Translations under genes and position numbers: made by a program
Shown here: piece by piece, positions 14,734-14,861 of the stretch
How the letters are laid out: each line of letters opens with the position of its first letter
How positions within the stretch are numbered: the first letter of the stretch is position 1
Notes under the pieces: model-generated
Told to the model about the DNA's origin: nothing
Databases searched by the model: none
Seen by the model: only the letters and a program-made list of their open reading frames with translations
Source: Candidatus Methylomirabilota bacterium
GTDB lineage: Bacteria > Methylomirabilota > Methylomirabilia > Methylomirabilales > Methylomirabilaceae
DNA: 14,861 nucleotides
Direction of reading: 5' to 3'
Assembly: GCA_003105305.1 (NCBI GenBank)
Contig: PQAQ01000248.1
Location: 1 to 14,861, forward strand

Positions 14734-14861
14734 ATGCCGATTCCGATATCGTACAGTGTACGTAACCTCTGGGCTCGCACATTCACGACGGCGCTCACCG
14801 CAGGCGGAATGGCGCTCGTCGTCTTTGTGTTCGCTGCAGTGATGATGCTCGATGCCGGACT
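14734..14861 (+). CDS. Second FtsX/MacB-type permease (N-terminal fragment, cut by window end)
   Basis: Forty-two residues are visible from the ATG at 14734, which has GGGAG seven bases upstream. MPIPISYSVRNLWARTF is a short amphipathic start with the 'S-x-R-N-L-x-x-R' pattern common before the first helix of FtsX/MacB permeases. TTALTAGGMALVVFVFAAV then begins the first membrane helix. It lies 16 bp after the first permease, so the operon continues past the window. Its presence suggests a two-permease transporter of the LolCE type. The family call rests on a short stretch plus strong context. Confidence 0.75.
   Translation, partial: MPIPISYSVRNLWARTFTTALTAGGMALVVFVFAAVMMLDAG

Noticed and set aside
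11599..14861. Recent horizontal transfer of the exporter module, judged by its very GC-rich codon use
   Set aside because: The neighbouring cyclase gene is also GC-rich, and there are no repeats, integrase or tRNA at the junction; the contrast is too weak to support a claim by eye.

Overview
The window is a GC-rich, gene-dense bacterial segment with short intergenic gaps. A diderm (Gram-negative-type) bacterium is suggested by separate secD and secF genes, a hopanoid synthesis cluster and a periplasmic adaptor protein beside an ABC exporter. Together with the G-rich telomere-like intergenic repeat, the gene content would fit a lineage such as NC10/Methylomirabilis. That assignment is inference and no marker gene here proves it.

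Minus-strand block, 1-4956. Transcription runs right to left. A polyamine operon comes first: speD (S-adenosylmethionine decarboxylase), then speE (aminopropyltransferase), then a fold-type-I Orn/Lys/Arg decarboxylase, probably for arginine. A good sigma70-type promoter (4883-4910) lies in front of it. The set can convert arginine and decarboxylated AdoMet into spermidine or an aminopropyl-agmatine precursor. After a second promoter (1945-1973) come secD and the start of secF, the membrane components that drive Sec protein export. The secD-secF gap holds an imperfect inverted repeat built of TTTAGGG-like G-runs.

Middle, 4957-7004. A DegT/DnrJ/EryC1-type PLP aminotransferase (plus strand) is followed by a convergent small DUF123 (Uri/GIY-YIG superfamily) gene. 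A 353-bp divergent intergenic region then carries a candidate promoter with a palindrome in its spacer.

Plus-strand operon, 7005 to the right edge. A CruF/DUF422 'carotenoid biosynthesis' membrane protein overlaps by ATGA with hpnH (adenosylhopane synthase, radical SAM). Next are shc/hpnF (squalene-hopene cyclase) and hpnG (adenosylhopane nucleosidase/phosphorylase). This covers squalene to hopene to adenosylhopane to ribosylhopane. Only 13 bp later, on the same strand, is an exporter module: a periplasmic adaptor (MFP), a LolD/MacB-type ATPase, an FtsX/MacB-type permease, and a second permease cut by the window end. The tight spacing suggests that hopanoid synthesis and an ABC export machine may form one transcription unit. 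This is the most interesting hypothesis in the window. No RNA genes, insertion sequences, CRISPR arrays or prophage genes were seen.
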